64,000 nucleotides of DNA from Rarobacter incanus (GCF_006715765.1 NZ_VFNV01000001.1:2232001-2296000); one strand, 5' to 3'. Counted from the stretch's first letter, positions 18,668 to 31,850 are shown. Notes: generated by a model not told the origin, from the letters alone. Numbers and translations are program-made.

Positions 18668-18743
18668 CTTTCGTTGGCTTGCTGGTTCACGTTCTCGTAA
18701 TTCCGCGGAGCGACCCAGCACCATGACACATAGGAGATTCGCC

Positions 18744-18956
18744 ATGAAGGCTGGGATCCACCCCGAGTACGTCGTGACGCAGGTAACCTGCACGTGCGGC
18801 AACACGTTCGTCACCCGCAGCACGGAAACGTCCGGCAAGATTGCGGCGGACGTCTGTAACGCCTGCCACCCGTTCTACACCGGCAAGCAGAAGATCCTCG
18901 ACACCGGTGGGCGCGTCGCTCGCTTCGAGGCACGCTACGGCAAGAAGAACAAGTAG
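18744..18956 (+). CDS. rpmE: 50S ribosomal protein L31
   Basis: 70 aa from ATG 18744 with TAGGAG upstream. It starts [10 protein letters not shown] like the family. It keeps the zinc-binding cysteines (CTCG and CNAC), so it is the zinc-containing type rather than the zinc-free paralogue made under zinc limitation. Part of the large subunit central protuberance. It precedes prfA as in many actinobacteria. Confidence 0.96.
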   Translation: MKAGIHPEYVVTQVTCTCGNTFVTRSTETSGKIAADVCNACHPFYTGKQKILDTGGRVARFEARYGKKNK

Positions 18957-18964
18957 CTTTTTTG

Positions 18965-19029
18965 CAGCGCCGGTGGCACGCCACCGCCAACCTCTCTAGG
19001 GGCAGGCGGTGCGCGCGCCACCGGCGCTG
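18965..19029 (+). terminator. Large stem-loop between rpmE and prfA
   Basis: Perfect 13-bp outer stem CAGCGCCGGTGGC (18965-18977) with GCCACCGGCGCTG (19017-19029). An inner CACCGCC/GGCGGTG pair extends it. It follows a short T-run (18958-18963) rather than preceding one, so on the plus strand it is not a standard intrinsic terminator. It may end or process the rpmE transcript ahead of prfA, 45 bases downstream. Confidence 0.6.
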
Positions 19030-19073
19030 TGCTATTCCCGCATTCCCTGTTCAGCCGAAAGAAACGAGTTGTC

Positions 19074-20180
19074 ATGGCAGCGCCCCACGAACCGACCCCG
19101 CACCACTTCGCCGCGGTCGACCCGCTGCTGGAAGAGTATGCGGACCTGGAACGGCAGCTTGCGGATCCCGCCGTGCACGCGGATCAGGCGCGCGCACGCA
19201 CCCTAGGCAGGCGCTACGCGGAGCTGGGCGCGGTGGTGCGCGCCTTCAGGCACTGGAAATCGACCGCCGACGATCTTGCCGCCGCGCGGGAGCTTGCCGA
19301 ACTCGACGATTCCTTCGCTGCTGAGGCCGCCACCTTGCAAACCCAAGAAGAGGAGGCATCGGCGAAGCTGCGCGCGGTGCTGCTGCCGCGCGATCCTGAC
19401 GATGCGCGCGATGTCATCCTCGAAATCAAGGCGGGAGAAGGGGGCGAGGAGTCGGCGCTCTTTGCTGGTGACTTGCTCCGGATGTACCTGCGGTATGCCG
19501 AGATGCGGGGCTGGAAGACGGAGATCATCGGATCGACGGAATCGGACCTGGGCGGATACAAGGACGTTTCCGTCGCTATCAAATCGAAAGGAACCGTGGA
19601 ACCCGCCGATGGCGTCTGGGCGCACCTGAAGTACGAGGGGGGAGTGCACCGCGTCCAGCGCGTCCCCGTCACCGAATCGCAGGGGCGGATCCACACATCC
19701 GCCGCCGGGGTCCTGGTATTCCCCGAGGCGGACGACGTCACGGACGTCGACATCGATCAAAATGATCTGCGCATAGACGTGTATCGATCGTCCGGACCTG
19801 GCGGGCAGTCCGTCAACACGACGGATTCCGCCGTTCGCATCACGCACATTCCCACCGGGATCGTCGTTTCGATGCAGAACGAGAAGTCGCAGCTGCAAAA
19901 CCGCGAGCAGGCCATGCGCGTGCTGCGCGCCCGCTTGCTGGCGGCGAAGCAGGAGGAGGCAGCGGCGCAGGCTAACGATTTGCGCCGCTCGCAGGTCCGC
20001 ACGGTCGACCGTTCCGAGCGGATCCGCACCTACAACTTTCCCGAGAACCGCATCGCGGATCACCGCACCGGCTACAAGGCGTACAACTTAGACCACGTGC
20101 TGGACGGCAACCTGGGTCCGGTCATCGAATCGGCCATCGCCGCCGACGAAGAGGCGCGCATGGCAGCGACGGGGGAATGA
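19074..20180 (+). CDS. prfA: Peptide chain release factor 1
   Basis: 368 aa from ATG 19074; the frame opens earlier but inside the stem-loop. Recognises UAA/UAG stops and triggers peptide release. The catalytic GGQ is at residues 243-245 ([20 protein letters not shown]). [16 protein letters not shown] is characteristic of RF1 rather than RF2. It overlaps prmC (ATGA), whose product methylates the GGQ glutamine. Confidence 0.95.
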   Translation: MAAPHEPTPHHFAAVDPLLEEYADLERQLADPAVHADQARARTLGRRYAELGAVVRAFRHWKSTADDLAAARELAELDDSFAAEAATLQTQEEEASAKLRAVLLPRDPDDARDVILEIKAGEGGEESALFAGDLLRMYLRYAEMRGWKTEIIGSTESDLGGYKDVSVAIKSKGTVEPADGVWAHLKYEGGVHRVQRVPVTESQGRIHTSAAGVLVFPEADDVTDVDIDQNDLRIDVYRSSGPGGQSVNTTDSAVRITHIPTGIVVSMQNEKSQLQNREQAMRVLRARLLAAKQEEAAAQANDLRRSQVRTVDRSERIRTYNFPENRIADHRTGYKAYNLDHVLDGNLGPVIESAIAADEEARMAATGE

Positions 20181-21070
20181 CGGTCCCCTTGGGCTGGCGA
20201 GAGCAGATCGACCTGGCGGCTAGTCGGCTTTCGCAAGCGGGTATCGCGGCCGCGCGCCACGAGGCCCTGCTCTTGGCCGCGCACGCGGCGGGCCGGTCCC
20301 CGGGGGAGATGGCCGCCGTGCAGATCACCGGGTCGTTGGCGCCCGACGTTGACGCCAGTGAGGCGTTCGCGCGGATGGTCGCCCGGCGCTGCGAGCGCGT
20401 GCCGCTGCAGCACATCACGGGAGTCGCCCCGTTTCGCCGCCGGGAACTGTGCGTCGGGCCGGGCGTCTTTGTCCCGCGCCCGGAGACCGAACAGGTGGTC
20501 GAGGCGGCCATACGAGTCGCGGGGCTCGAAGCGGGCCGCGCCGCGCGCGTGGCGGATTTATGTGCGGGCAGCGGCGCCATTGGTTTCGCCATCGCCGACG
20601 AGTTCCCGCTCACCCGCGTGTGGTCCGTCGAGCTAGATGGGAACGCCTTCGAATGGACGCAACGCAACTGGCGGTCGCTGCCGGACTCCGTGCGTCCGCG
20701 CGTCGACCTGCGGCGCGCCGACGCACGCACGGCGTTGCACGAACTGGACGGATCGCTGGATCTGGTCATCAGCAACCCGCCCTATATCCCGGGCGACGCC
20801 GTTCCGCGTGACCCGGAGGTCGCGCTGCACGATCCCGGCGTGGCCCTGTATGGGCTGGGGGCCGACGGCCTGGAGGTGCCGCGCGGGATCATTGCGGCGG
20901 CGGCTAGGCTGCTGCGCCCGAGAGGCTGGTTCGTGATGGAACACGCGGAAACCCAGGATGCCGCGGTGCGTGCCATGGTCGGCACAGACTCGTTCGATAG
21001 CGTGGCGACCTGCAACGACTTGGCGGGGCGCCCGCGTATGGTAGTGGCACGAAGAATCGAAAGTTCGTAA
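20177..21070 (+). CDS. prmC: Release factor glutamine methyltransferase
   Basis: 297 aa. SAM-dependent enzyme that N5-methylates the GGQ glutamine of release factors. A helical N-terminal domain (to about 90) is followed by the Rossmann domain with motif [17 protein letters not shown] and the substrate-binding NPPY at 200-203. The start overlaps the prfA stop, matching the functional link. Confidence 0.94.
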   Translation: MTVPLGWREQIDLAASRLSQAGIAAARHEALLLAAHAAGRSPGEMAAVQITGSLAPDVDASEAFARMVARRCERVPLQHITGVAPFRRRELCVGPGVFVPRPETEQVVEAAIRVAGLEAGRAARVADLCAGSGAIGFAIADEFPLTRVWSVELDGNAFEWTQRNWRSLPDSVRPRVDLRRADARTALHELDGSLDLVISNPPYIPGDAVPRDPEVALHDPGVALYGLGADGLEVPRGIIAAAARLLRPRGWFVMEHAETQDAAVRAMVGTDSFDSVATCNDLAGRPRMVVARRIESS

Positions 21071-21091
21071 AAAGGGCAGGCTCGCATCACC

Positions 21092-21796
21092 ATGACCAAC
21101 ACGTTTGCTGTGCAAGATCCAGGCACGTGGGGACCCTCCCTCGACGCGGCCGTCGCCACCATCGCTCGCGGCGACCTTGTGGTCCTGCCAACGGACACGG
21201 TCTACGGCGTCGGCGCCGATCCCTTCGACCCGCGCGCCGTTGCTCGCCTATTGGCGGCCAAGGGGCGCGGACGTCAGATGCCGCCGCCAGTGCTCGTGGC
21301 GAACGAATCCGGACTCGATGCGCTGGCCGACCAGGTCCCAGACTTCGTCAGGGCTCTCGTCGCCGCGTTTTGGCCGGGCGGGCTGACCGTCATATGCAGC
21401 GTGCAGCCCTCGCTCGCGTGGGACCTGGGCGAGACGCGCGGCACCGTCGCGCTACGAATGCCCAATCACCCCGCGGCGCTGGCACTGCTGACGCGCACGG
21501 GGCCGCTCGCGGTCTCCAGCGCGAATCTCACGGGTCATCCCGCGGCGCTGACGTGCGCGGATGCGCAATCGCAGCTGGGGGATTCGATCGGGTGCTACCT
21601 GGACGGAGGCAGCGCACCCGGGCAGATCGCCTCGACCATCGTCGACGCCACCGGCGGATCGGCGCGGGTCGTCAGGCTCGGTGCCATCGACGTGGCCGCG
21701 TTGGAGGCAGTGATCGGCTCCGTGGAACTTGCCCCGGGGGTGCCGGCGAACTCGTCCTCCCCTGCGAACCCCAGCCACGGGCCCGAGGCGCGATGA
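21092..21796 (+). CDS. tsaC: L-threonylcarbamoyladenylate synthase
   Basis: 234 aa YrdC/Sua5-type protein. Makes threonylcarbamoyl-AMP from threonine, bicarbonate and ATP for the t6A modification of tRNAs reading ANN codons. Motifs: LPTDTVYGVGADPF, WPGGLTVI and PLAVSSANLTGHP. It follows prmC as in many Gram-positive genomes and overlaps the next gene (ATGA). The lysine-rich KRP segment of the substrate site is read here as KGRGRQMPPPVLV. Confidence 0.9.
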   Translation: MTNTFAVQDPGTWGPSLDAAVATIARGDLVVLPTDTVYGVGADPFDPRAVARLLAAKGRGRQMPPPVLVANESGLDALADQVPDFVRALVAAFWPGGLTVICSVQPSLAWDLGETRGTVALRMPNHPAALALLTRTGPLAVSSANLTGHPAALTCADAQSQLGDSIGCYLDGGSAPGQIASTIVDATGGSARVVRLGAIDVAALEAVIGSVELAPGVPANSSSPANPSHGPEAR

Positions 21797-22929
21797 GGGT
21801 CTATCTGCTTGTCTGCCTCGTCGCGGCAGTCGTGACGTTTCTGCTGACGCCACTGGCGAGGTGGATTGCGACGCGATCCGGGGCGTACACCGCGGTGCGG
21901 GCGCGCGACGTTCACACCGTCCCCACCCCGCGCCTGGGCGGTCTTGCCATGCTGGGCGGACTCGTCGTCTCGTTCGTGATCGCCTCGCACATACCGTTTC
22001 TGCAGCCGGTCTTTCGGGACTCCGGAAACACGGCGTGGGGCGTTATCGGCGGCGCGGCAATCGTGTGCGCCATCGGGGTCGTCGATGACATATGGGACCT
22101 TGACTGGATGATCAAGCTCGTCGGGCAGATCCTTGCCGCCGGCCTCATGGCGTGGCAGGGCGTGCAGCTGATCACGCTGCCCATCGGTGGCCTCACCATA
22201 GGTTCGAGCCGCATGTCACTATTCGTGACGGTGCTGATGATCGTGGTCGCGATGAACGCGGTCAACTTCGTTGACGGTCTCGACGGGCTTGCCGCGGGTG
22301 TGGTCGCGATCGGCGGCGGCGCCTTCTTCGTCTACACCTACATACTCACGCTCAATTCGAGCCCGCTCGATTACGCGTCGCTGGCCTCCCTGGTCGTCGC
22401 CGCGCTGGTTGGGGTTTGCGTAGGGTTCTTGCCATTCAACTTCCACCAGGCGCGGATCTTCATGGGGGACTCCGGGTCAATGCTGATCGGACTCACCCTG
22501 GCCGCCGCCGCGATCATTATCACCGGAAAAATCGATCCCGAAAAGATCAGCGGCGGGCAGACGATCCCCGTCTACCTGCCGATGCTGCTGCCGTTCGCGG
22601 TGCTGGTTCTGCCGCTGCTCGACATGACCATGGCAGTGATTCGGCGGCTCGCCCAGGGGAAATCACCGTTCCACCCCGACCGTCGCCACCTGCACCACCG
22701 CTTGCTCTCGATCGGGCACACCCACCGGCGTGCGGTGTTCGTCATGTACCTGTGGACCGGCGTCTTCGCCTTCGGCGGGGTTTCCTTGGTGGCGTTCCCG
22801 TGGCGCGACGTGGTCGTGGGGACGCTGATAGCCTCCGCGGTGGCCCTGGTGCTGACGCTGGGGCCGCTGCGCGGCAGGGGCGGCTACGACGATCACCGGA
22901 CGGCCCGACACGCCACCCGTGCTCGCTAG
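21793..22929 (+). CDS. wecA: Undecaprenyl/decaprenyl-phosphate GlcNAc-1-phosphate transferase
   Basis: 378 aa from ATG 21793, overlapping the tsaC stop. Polytopic membrane enzyme of the MraY/WecA family. It transfers a sugar-1-phosphate to a polyprenyl phosphate, the first step of wall polysaccharide or linker synthesis. Motifs: GVVDDIWDLDW (metal-binding Asp pair), NFVDGLDGLAAG, FMGDSGSM and HPDRRHLHHRL. About 10-11 membrane segments. Its place just before the ATP synthase genes matches actinobacterial rfe/wecA. Confidence 0.88.
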   Translation: MRVYLLVCLVAAVVTFLLTPLARWIATRSGAYTAVRARDVHTVPTPRLGGLAMLGGLVVSFVIASHIPFLQPVFRDSGNTAWGVIGGAAIVCAIGVVDDIWDLDWMIKLVGQILAAGLMAWQGVQLITLPIGGLTIGSSRMSLFVTVLMIVVAMNAVNFVDGLDGLAAGVVAIGGGAFFVYTYILTLNSSPLDYASLASLVVAALVGVCVGFLPFNFHQARIFMGDSGSMLIGLTLAAAAIIITGKIDPEKISGGQTIPVYLPMLLPFAVLVLPLLDMTMAVIRRLAQGKSPFHPDRRHLHHRLLSIGHTHRRAVFVMYLWTGVFAFGGVSLVAFPWRDVVVGTLIASAVALVLTLGPLRGRGGYDDHRTARHATRAR

Positions 22930-22991
22930 GATGGCACCCGTGCCGAACCGAAACCGCCGGTGCCCGACACCGAAAGCGAGACACGCCAATC

Positions 22992-23429
22992 ATGGCTGAT
23001 AGCCACAACCAAGCAGGGGTGCCGAACGGGGCTCCGGTTCGCGCCGCGGCGCGAACCGCGCTCGTCTCGATGCTCGTCGTGATCGGGGGAACGGGATGCC
23101 TCGCGGCACCCGCCGCGTGGTATCTCGCAGGCTCAGCGGCCGGGATCGGTGTGGCAATGGCGGTGGGCGTGGCCCTCTTCTTTTCCGGAACCACGGCACT
23201 ATCGATGGTGGCGGGCGCGAACAGCACCGCGGCCGCTCTCGGTACTATCATTGGCGGGGCGTGGATCGCGAAGATCGCTGTGCTGTTCGGCGGCTATCTG
23301 CTCATCCGCGACGAACAGTTCTACGACCACCGAGTTTTTGCGGTCGCTTTGTGCCTCTATGTCATTATCGCTGCGGTTATCGATGCGTTAGCGGTCGTGA
23401 GGGCAAGGATCCCGCTCGTGGACGTGTGA
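22992..23429 (+). CDS. atpI: ATP synthase-associated membrane protein, AtpI-like
   Basis: 145 aa from ATG 22992. Four hydrophobic helices (about 21-45, 48-72, 82-102, 112-135) follow a short hydrophilic N-terminus. Position between wecA and atpB and the topology match the AtpI-like proteins of actinobacteria, which help assemble the c-ring or support its function. Sequence conservation in this family is low, so the name rests mainly on context. Confidence 0.7.
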   Translation: MADSHNQAGVPNGAPVRAAARTALVSMLVVIGGTGCLAAPAAWYLAGSAAGIGVAMAVGVALFFSGTTALSMVAGANSTAAALGTIIGGAWIAKIAVLFGGYLLIRDEQFYDHRVFAVALCLYVIIAAVIDALAVVRARIPLVDV

Positions 23430-23569
23430 CTTTGGTCCGATTGCTCAAGACACCAGCACGGGTATGACTGAAAGTAGTATAGGCTTATGGCCGACCCGAA
23501 CACGACGGTGGGAAAACCCTGCCGTGTTGTGTGGCCGCGCCTACTTAACTCCAGGAGTCATGACAGGTC

Positions 23570-24704
<1,135 letters not shown>

Positions 24705-24708
24705 GTCC

Positions 24709-25266
24709 ATGACAAGTTTCTTGGCTGCTGGAACAGAGAGCGTCGAGGGGATCCGGCTATTCATCCCCGAGCCTTCCGAGATCTTTTGGTCAGCGATCGT
24801 TCTGGTCATCATCGCGATCGTCGTCATCCGCGTGGCGTTGCCAAAAATCAACAAAGTGCTGGACGAGCGCACCGCCTTGATTGAGGGCGGTATCGCGAAG
24901 GCGGATGAAGCCCAGGCGCAGGCCGCCGCGTTGCTATCCCAACAGGATGAGGAGTTGCGCGCCGCGCGCGCAGAGGCTGCTCGGATTCGGGAAGAAGCCC
25001 GCGGTGAGGGCAGCGCGATCGTCGCCGAGCACCGCAAGACTGCATCGCAAGAGGCCGACCGAATCACCGAGGCCGCGATGCGACAGATCGAATCTGAACG
25101 TCAACAGGCGGCTATCGCGCTGCGTGATGAGGTGGGCACGCTCGCCACGGAACTCGCCGCGAAGATCGTCGGCGAATCGCTGGACGACGTTGCTCGTCAG
25201 TCGCGTGTGGTTGATCGTTTCCTTGCTGATCTTGACGAATCGACCGCATCTACCAAGGGGAACTAA
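24709..25266 (+). CDS. atpF: ATP synthase F0 subunit b
   Basis: 185 aa. One membrane helix (about 27-45, FWSAIVLVIIAIVVIRVALP) followed by a long charged coiled coil (about 50-160) that forms the peripheral stalk. Starts 4 bases after atpE. Stop and atpH start share a base (TAATG). Subunits b and delta are separate here, unlike the fused form of mycobacteria. Confidence 0.94.
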   Translation: MTSFLAAGTESVEGIRLFIPEPSEIFWSAIVLVIIAIVVIRVALPKINKVLDERTALIEGGIAKADEAQAQAAALLSQQDEELRAARAEAARIREEARGEGSAIVAEHRKTASQEADRITEAAMRQIESERQQAAIALRDEVGTLATELAAKIVGESLDDVARQSRVVDRFLADLDESTASTKGN

Positions 25267-26081
25267 TGCGTGGAACATCCCTGGCCTCGCGTGAAGCTAC
25301 GCTTGCTGCCTTCGCGCCCGTGCTCGAGGCTGCGGGCGAGGAGGCGGTATCCTACGGCAAGCAGCTCCTCGACGTTGTCGATCTGTTGGACGCTAACGGA
25401 ACCGTTCGACGCGCGCTCACGGATCCGGCTCGGGATGCCCAGGCGAAGGCCAGTTTGATCCAGGGGCTCTTCGGCCCGCACGTCGCTGCAGCGGTTTGCA
25501 CCGCGCTCGTGGACGCCATCGGCCACAGGTGGATTCGCATCGGTGATTTCGTATCGGCGATCGAACACCTCGGCTTCGTGGCTGTGTTCTACGGTGCCCG
25601 CAATGGCGGGCGCCTGGAGGAAGTGAGCCAGGAACTGTGGTTCGCCAGCCAGGCCCTTGCCGGGCAGCCCGAGGTGCGCACCGCGCTCACGGATCCGCGG
25701 GCGGACGCCCGGGCGCGCGGCGAGCTGGTCGGGTCGTTGTTCGCCGACAAGGTGAGCGAGGAAGCGCTCACGCTCATCGTGCGCGCCGCGGCGTACCCAC
25801 GGGGACGGCACCTGGTTCCCTTCCTGCAATCGTTGTCGGATCTCGGCGCCACACTGCGGAACCGTACGGTTGCGCACGTCACGTCCAACACCGCTCTTTC
25901 TGAAGAACAGATCGAACGCATCGAATCGATCCTCGGGCGCAAGTACGGGCGGCGCATTCAGGTGGATGTCACCGTCGATCGTTCCGTCATCGGGGGTGTC
26001 CGCATCCAGGTGGGACCGGACGTGGTGGATCAAACGGTCGTTTCACGACTCACCGACATACGCAGGCAGATTGCCAGCTAA
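25266..26081 (+). CDS. atpH: ATP synthase F1 subunit delta
   Basis: 271 aa, about 90 longer than the enterobacterial form but usual for actinobacteria. Links the b stalk to the top of the alpha/beta hexamer. The C-terminal part (VTSNTALSEEQIERIESILGRKYGRRIQVDVTVD) carries the family signature. Start overlaps the atpF stop. Confidence 0.93.
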   Translation: MRGTSLASREATLAAFAPVLEAAGEEAVSYGKQLLDVVDLLDANGTVRRALTDPARDAQAKASLIQGLFGPHVAAAVCTALVDAIGHRWIRIGDFVSAIEHLGFVAVFYGARNGGRLEEVSQELWFASQALAGQPEVRTALTDPRADARARGELVGSLFADKVSEEALTLIVRAAAYPRGRHLVPFLQSLSDLGATLRNRTVAHVTSNTALSEEQIERIESILGRKYGRRIQVDVTVDRSVIGGVRIQVGPDVVDQTVVSRLTDIRRQIAS

Positions 26082-26175
26082 CGACATTGGGCACCGGCGG
26101 TGCCAAACGGGTAATCCCCGGTAACTTTGGAAAACGAGCAGGGACCGTGGTAGCGGTCGCGACAGGAGTGGAACA

Positions 26176-27807
26176 ATGGCTGAGCTGACGATCAAGCCGG
26201 AGGAGATCCGGGCTGCGCTAGACAGCTTCGTGAAGTCGTACAAGCCCAAGGGCGCGGTCAGCGAAGAGGTTGGACGCGTCACACTAGCGGCTGACGGTAT
26301 TGCACAGGTTGAGGGACTCCCTGGCGCGATGGCGAATGAACTGCTGCGCTTTGAGGACGGCACGCTCGGCCTCGCGCTGAACCTGGATGTGCGCGAAATC
26401 GGTGTGGTCATCCTGGGGGAGTTCTCGGGGATCGAAGAGGGCCAGGAAGTGCGCCGCACGGGCGAGGTGCTTTCGGTAGCCGTCGGCGACGGTTACCTGG
26501 GACGAGTCGTCGATCCGCTGGGCAACCCGATCGACGGGCTGGGCGAGATCGCGACGGTCGGGCGCCGGGCGCTTGAGCTACAGGCACCGGGCGTTATGCA
26601 GCGCAAGAGCGTCCACGAGCCGTTGCAGACCGGCATCAAGGCGATCGATGCGATGATTCCGATTGGTCGCGGGCAGCGCCAGCTGATCATCGGGGACCGG
26701 CAAACGGGTAAGACTGCTATCGCCATCGACGCGATCATCAATCAGAAGCAGAACTGGCTGTCGGGGGACCCGAGTAAGCAGGTGCGCTGCATCTACGTCG
26801 CTGTCGGCCAGAAGGGCTCGACCATCGCGGCGGTTCGCGGGGCGCTTGAGGAAGCCGGAGCCCTGGAGTACACGACCATCGTCGCCGCCCCGGCCTCCGA
26901 TCCTGCCGGATTCAAGTACGTGGCGCCCTACACCGGTTCAGCAATCGGGCAGCACTGGATGTACGAGGGCAAGCACGTCCTGATCGTTTTCGATGACCTA
27001 TCGAAGCAGGCGGAAGCCTACCGCGCAGTCTCCCTGCTGCTGCGCCGCCCGCCGGGCCGCGAGGCGTACCCGGGCGACGTCTTCTACCTCCACTCCCGCC
27101 TGCTGGAACGCTGCGCGAAGCTCTCGGACGAGATGGGGGCCGGATCGATGACCGGCCTGCCGATCATCGAGACGAAGGCGAACGACGTTTCCGCCTACAT
27201 CCCGACCAACGTCATCTCGATTACCGACGGGCAGATCTTCTTGCAGTCGGATCTGTTCAACGCGGACCAGCGGCCTGCCGTCGACGTCGGCATTTCGGTG
27301 TCCCGGGTCGGCGGATCGGCGCAGATCAAGGCGATGAAGAAGGTTTCCGGAACCCTGAAACTGGACCTGGCGCAGTTCCGGTCCCTGGAGGCATTCGCGA
27401 TGTTCGCTTCGGACCTCGACGCCGCCTCGCGGGCGCAGCTCAACCGCGGTGCACGACTCCTCGAACTCCTCAAGCAGGGGCAGTACGACCCCTACCCCGT
27501 TGAGAACCAGGTCGTTTCGGTTTGGGCCGGAACAAAAGGCAAACTCGATGACGTGCCCGTTGCCGATGTGCGCCGCTTCGAGTCCGAGCTGCTGGACCAC
27601 CTGCGGCGCAACTCGGATGTCTTGGAGACAATCGCCTCGACCGGAAAGCTCGAAGACGAAACCGAATCCGCGCTGGATAAGGCCGTCGAAGAGTTCCGGC
27701 TCGGATTCTTGACCGCGGACGGCTCCCCGCTGTTGGGTGACGAGGAGGCGGAAGAGACCGGATTGACCCCGGAGCCGGAGCAGATCGTCAAGCAGAAGAA
27801 GGCCTGA
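26176..27807 (+). CDS. atpA: ATP synthase F1 subunit alpha
   Basis: 543 aa. Non-catalytic nucleotide-binding subunit with P-loop GDRQTGKT at 173-180 and the conserved [17 protein letters not shown] stretch. A 94-base gap separates it from atpH, with GACAGGAGTGG as its ribosome site. Confidence 0.97.
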   Translation: MAELTIKPEEIRAALDSFVKSYKPKGAVSEEVGRVTLAADGIAQVEGLPGAMANELLRFEDGTLGLALNLDVREIGVVILGEFSGIEEGQEVRRTGEVLSVAVGDGYLGRVVDPLGNPIDGLGEIATVGRRALELQAPGVMQRKSVHEPLQTGIKAIDAMIPIGRGQRQLIIGDRQTGKTAIAIDAIINQKQNWLSGDPSKQVRCIYVAVGQKGSTIAAVRGALEEAGALEYTTIVAAPASDPAGFKYVAPYTGSAIGQHWMYEGKHVLIVFDDLSKQAEAYRAVSLLLRRPPGREAYPGDVFYLHSRLLERCAKLSDEMGAGSMTGLPIIETKANDVSAYIPTNVISITDGQIFLQSDLFNADQRPAVDVGISVSRVGGSAQIKAMKKVSGTLKLDLAQFRSLEAFAMFASDLDAASRAQLNRGARLLELLKQGQYDPYPVENQVVSVWAGTKGKLDDVPVADVRRFESELLDHLRRNSDVLETIASTGKLEDETESALDKAVEEFRLGFLTADGSPLLGDEEAEETGLTPEPEQIVKQKKA

Positions 27808-27809
27808 CC

Positions 27810-28706
27810 GTGGCGGGAGCTCAACGGATCTATCGAGCGCGCATACGCTCGACGCAATCGCTGAAGAAGGTGTTCAGGGCGCAGGAGCTGATCGCCGCGT
27901 CGCGGATTGGGAAGGCCAGGGCGCGCGCAAATGCCGCCCGTCCCTACGCGATCGCGATCACGCAGGCGGTTTCGGCCGTCGCGACGCACTCTGATATCCA
28001 GCACCCGCTGGCATCGCAGCGCACCGACACCAAACGTGTCGCCGTGTTGCTGGTGACCGCCGACCGCGGCATGGCCGGGGCCTACACCGCGAATGTCCTG
28101 CGGGAGGGCGAACGACTCATAGAATCGTTCGCTGAGCAGGGCCGCGAGGTGGATCTCTACGTCACCGGTCGCCGGGGTGTCGGCTATTTCAGTTATCGCG
28201 GGCGCGAAATCGCGGGCAGCTGGACGGGGGAGTCCGATGCCCCCTCGACGCAAACCGCCGATGCAATCGCGGCGGAACTGCTGGCTCGCTTCCTGGCCCC
28301 GGCCGCCGCGGGCGGCGTCGCCGAACTGCACGTGGTCTACACGCGGTTCGTGAACATGGTTACGCAAGAACCCACGATTCTGCGGTTGTTGCCGCTCGAG
28401 GTTGTCGACGGTGTGGCTCCCGTTTCAGCGGACGATGTGCTGCCACTGTACGACTTCGAGCCTTCCGCCCACGAGGTTCTCGACGCGTTGCTGCCGCGCT
28501 ATATCAGGGCGCGCATCTATTCGATCCTGTTGCAAGCGGCGGCCTCGGAGCTGGCGTCGCGGCAGCGTGCCATGCACACCGCGACCGACAACGCCGAGGA
28601 TCTGATCCGCACGTACACGCGGCTTGCGAACCAGGCTCGCCAGGGTGAGATTACGCAAGAAATCACCGAGATCGTCTCGGGTGCAGATGCATTGAAGGCA
28701 TCATGA
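27810..28706 (+). CDS. atpG: ATP synthase F1 subunit gamma
   Basis: 298 aa from GTG 27810, two bases after the atpA stop. Central rotor shaft. N-terminal helix RIRSTQSLKKVFRAQELIAASRIGKA and C-terminal helix DLIRTYTRLANQARQGEITQEITEIVSGADAL are both conserved; the VTADRGMAGAYTANV motif matches the family. Confidence 0.95.
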   Translation: MAGAQRIYRARIRSTQSLKKVFRAQELIAASRIGKARARANAARPYAIAITQAVSAVATHSDIQHPLASQRTDTKRVAVLLVTADRGMAGAYTANVLREGERLIESFAEQGREVDLYVTGRRGVGYFSYRGREIAGSWTGESDAPSTQTADAIAAELLARFLAPAAAGGVAELHVVYTRFVNMVTQEPTILRLLPLEVVDGVAPVSADDVLPLYDFEPSAHEVLDALLPRYIRARIYSILLQAAASELASRQRAMHTATDNAEDLIRTYTRLANQARQGEITQEITEIVSGADALKAS

Positions 28707-28740
28707 TGCTTACCAGTGCACAAGAACTATCTACATTTGA

Positions 28741-30276
<1,536 letters not shown>

Positions 30277-30320
30277 GTGGGCGCCGAACCCGATCGCGCG
30301 GAAGGTCAGTGAGGTAAAAC

Positions 30321-30593
30321 GTGGCACAGCTCGAAGTCAACGTCGTTGCAACCGGCGATACCCTGTGGCAGGGCCAGGCACGTATGGTCGTGGCGCCCGC
30401 GTCCGACGGCGAGGTGGGTATCTTGGCGGGGCACACCCCCATGCTGGCGGTGCTCAAGGCGGGAACCGTCCGGGTCGTGCCTATCACCGGCGAGAAGGTT
30501 GCGATCCACGTCACGGGCGGGTTCTTGTCGGTCGACTCCGACGTGATCACGGTCGTTGCGGATTCCGCAACCATCGACGCGAGCGCCCACTAG
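30321..30593 (+). CDS. atpC: ATP synthase F1 subunit epsilon
   Basis: 90 aa from GTG 30321. Only the N-terminal beta-sandwich is present (VVAPASDGEVGILAGHTPMLAVLKAG). The C-terminal helical hairpin that inhibits ATP hydrolysis in longer homologues is missing, as in many actinobacteria with short epsilon. Last core gene of the operon. Confidence 0.92.
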   Translation: MAQLEVNVVATGDTLWQGQARMVVAPASDGEVGILAGHTPMLAVLKAGTVRVVPITGEKVAIHVTGGFLSVDSDVITVVADSATIDASAH

Positions 30594-30630
30594 CTCCGCT
30601 GGCTTAGGCATAGTTTTGGGAGAGTCTGTG

Positions 30631-31035
30631 ATGGCCGCGGCAATCGTTGTGATTGCCGCGGCCATCGTCATGACGGGCGTCCTTGGACGCTTTCGGTGGC
30701 TGTGCCACAGGCCCGGCTCGGTCATAGCCTCGCTGCGCAGCACCGGCAAGCGGCCGCGATGGCGCCTGGGGATACTGCGTTTCGGTTCCAACGAAATGAA
30801 GTGGTTTTCGGCGCGAGCCGTCTTTCCCTGGTACACGCGGTTGTGGCGGCGGGGCGACTTTGAGTTACTGGGTCGGACCACGGCACCGGCGCAGGGCGAC
30901 CACCGCCCCACGTGCGTCGTTGCGTGCCGCTACCGGGGCACGGACATGGAGCTATTGATGTCGAGCGGTGCGTATGCTGCGCTGGCCTCCTGGTATGAGG
31001 CGGCGCCTCCGCATATATCCGCGCAAGTATTGTGA
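30631..31035 (+). CDS. DUF2550-type membrane protein
   Basis: 134 aa from ATG 30631 with GGGAGA 7 bases upstream; GTG 30628 is an alternative. One N-terminal membrane helix ([19 protein letters not shown]) is followed by a soluble domain of about 110 residues with conserved [13 protein letters not shown] and [22 protein letters not shown] protein of this kind follows atpC in most actinobacteria, including mycobacteria. Function unknown. Confidence 0.8.
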   Translation: MAAAIVVIAAAIVMTGVLGRFRWLCHRPGSVIASLRSTGKRPRWRLGILRFGSNEMKWFSARAVFPWYTRLWRRGDFELLGRTTAPAQGDHRPTCVVACRYRGTDMELLMSSGAYAALASWYEAAPPHISAQVL

Positions 31036-31045
31036 AGGGGCACGC

Positions 31046-31741
31046 ATGCGGTTGGTAATCGCCCGATGCGAGGTGCGCTACAGCGGCAGGCTGACGGCGT
31101 TGCTTCCGGTAGCGACCCGGCTGATCATGGTCAAGGCCGACGGCTCGGTTCTGGTGCATAGCGATAACGGTTCATACAAGCCACTCAACTGGATGATGGC
31201 TCCGTGTCGCTTGCGCGAATCCTCGCCAAGTCCCGAGGCCGCCGCCATGGGGGTCGCCGCGGTCTGGACGGTCCAAAATGACAAGACCACCGATCGGCTA
31301 GAGATCGATATTCACGAAATGCTGTCCGACTCGGCATTCGAGTTCGGGGTCGACCCGGGCCTAGTCAAGGACGGTGTCGAAGCGCACTTGCAGGCACTCA
31401 TGGCCGAGCAGATCACCGTTCTGGGGGAGGGACACACCTTGGTGCGGCGGGAATACCCCACGGCGATTGGGCCCGTTGACATCCTTGCGCGTGATTCGCG
31501 CGGCGGGACCGTCGCCGTGGAAATCAAACGCCGCGGCGACATCGAAGGGGTTGAGCAACTGACCCGGTACCTGGAACTGCTCAACCGCGATCCCCTGCTG
31601 CGTCCCGTCGCGGGCGTGTTCGCTGCACAGGAGATCAAGCCGCAGGCGCGCGTGCTTGCGACCGATCGCGGGATCCGGTGCGTGGTGCTCGACTACGACG
31701 CGATGCGCGGCGTCGATGACGTCGAATCACGACTTTTCTGA
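31046..31741 (+). CDS. nucS: Mismatch-specific endonuclease NucS/EndoMS
   Basis: 231 aa from ATG 31046. RecB-like nuclease that makes double-strand cuts at mismatches and provides mismatch repair in actinobacteria lacking MutS/MutL. N-terminal DNA-binding/dimer domain (1-115). C-terminal nuclease domain with catalytic D145, E159 and K161 (GPVD ... VEIKRR) and [12 protein letters not shown]. The C-terminus ESRLF resembles the beta-clamp-binding tail. It comes 10 bases after the DUF2550 gene and is likely co-transcribed. Confidence 0.94.
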   Translation: MRLVIARCEVRYSGRLTALLPVATRLIMVKADGSVLVHSDNGSYKPLNWMMAPCRLRESSPSPEAAAMGVAAVWTVQNDKTTDRLEIDIHEMLSDSAFEFGVDPGLVKDGVEAHLQALMAEQITVLGEGHTLVRREYPTAIGPVDILARDSRGGTVAVEIKRRGDIEGVEQLTRYLELLNRDPLLRPVAGVFAAQEIKPQARVLATDRGIRCVVLDYDAMRGVDDVESRLF

Positions 31742-31796
31742 CGCCTCCAGCCGGCTGGGGTCTAGCCCGGGCGGGTAGTGGATGCAGGCGGTGCAA

Positions 31797-31802
31797 TACA
31801 CT
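31797..31802 (+). promoter_or_regulatory. Possible promoter of the VWA/TelA set
   Basis: TACACT fits a -10 hexamer about 49 bases before the GTG start of the VWA lipoprotein gene. It is in a 109-base gap after nucS. No clear -35 is seen. Confidence 0.35.
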
Positions 31803-31850
31803 GACATGACACGCACGCGCCCTCACCGCCTACCGAAGGGATGATCGCCC

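Noticed and set aside
31742-31850. tRNA or small RNA gene after nucS
   Set aside because: No cloverleaf or T-loop sequence was found; the gap is explained by a promoter. No tRNA or rRNA gene was seen anywhere in the window.
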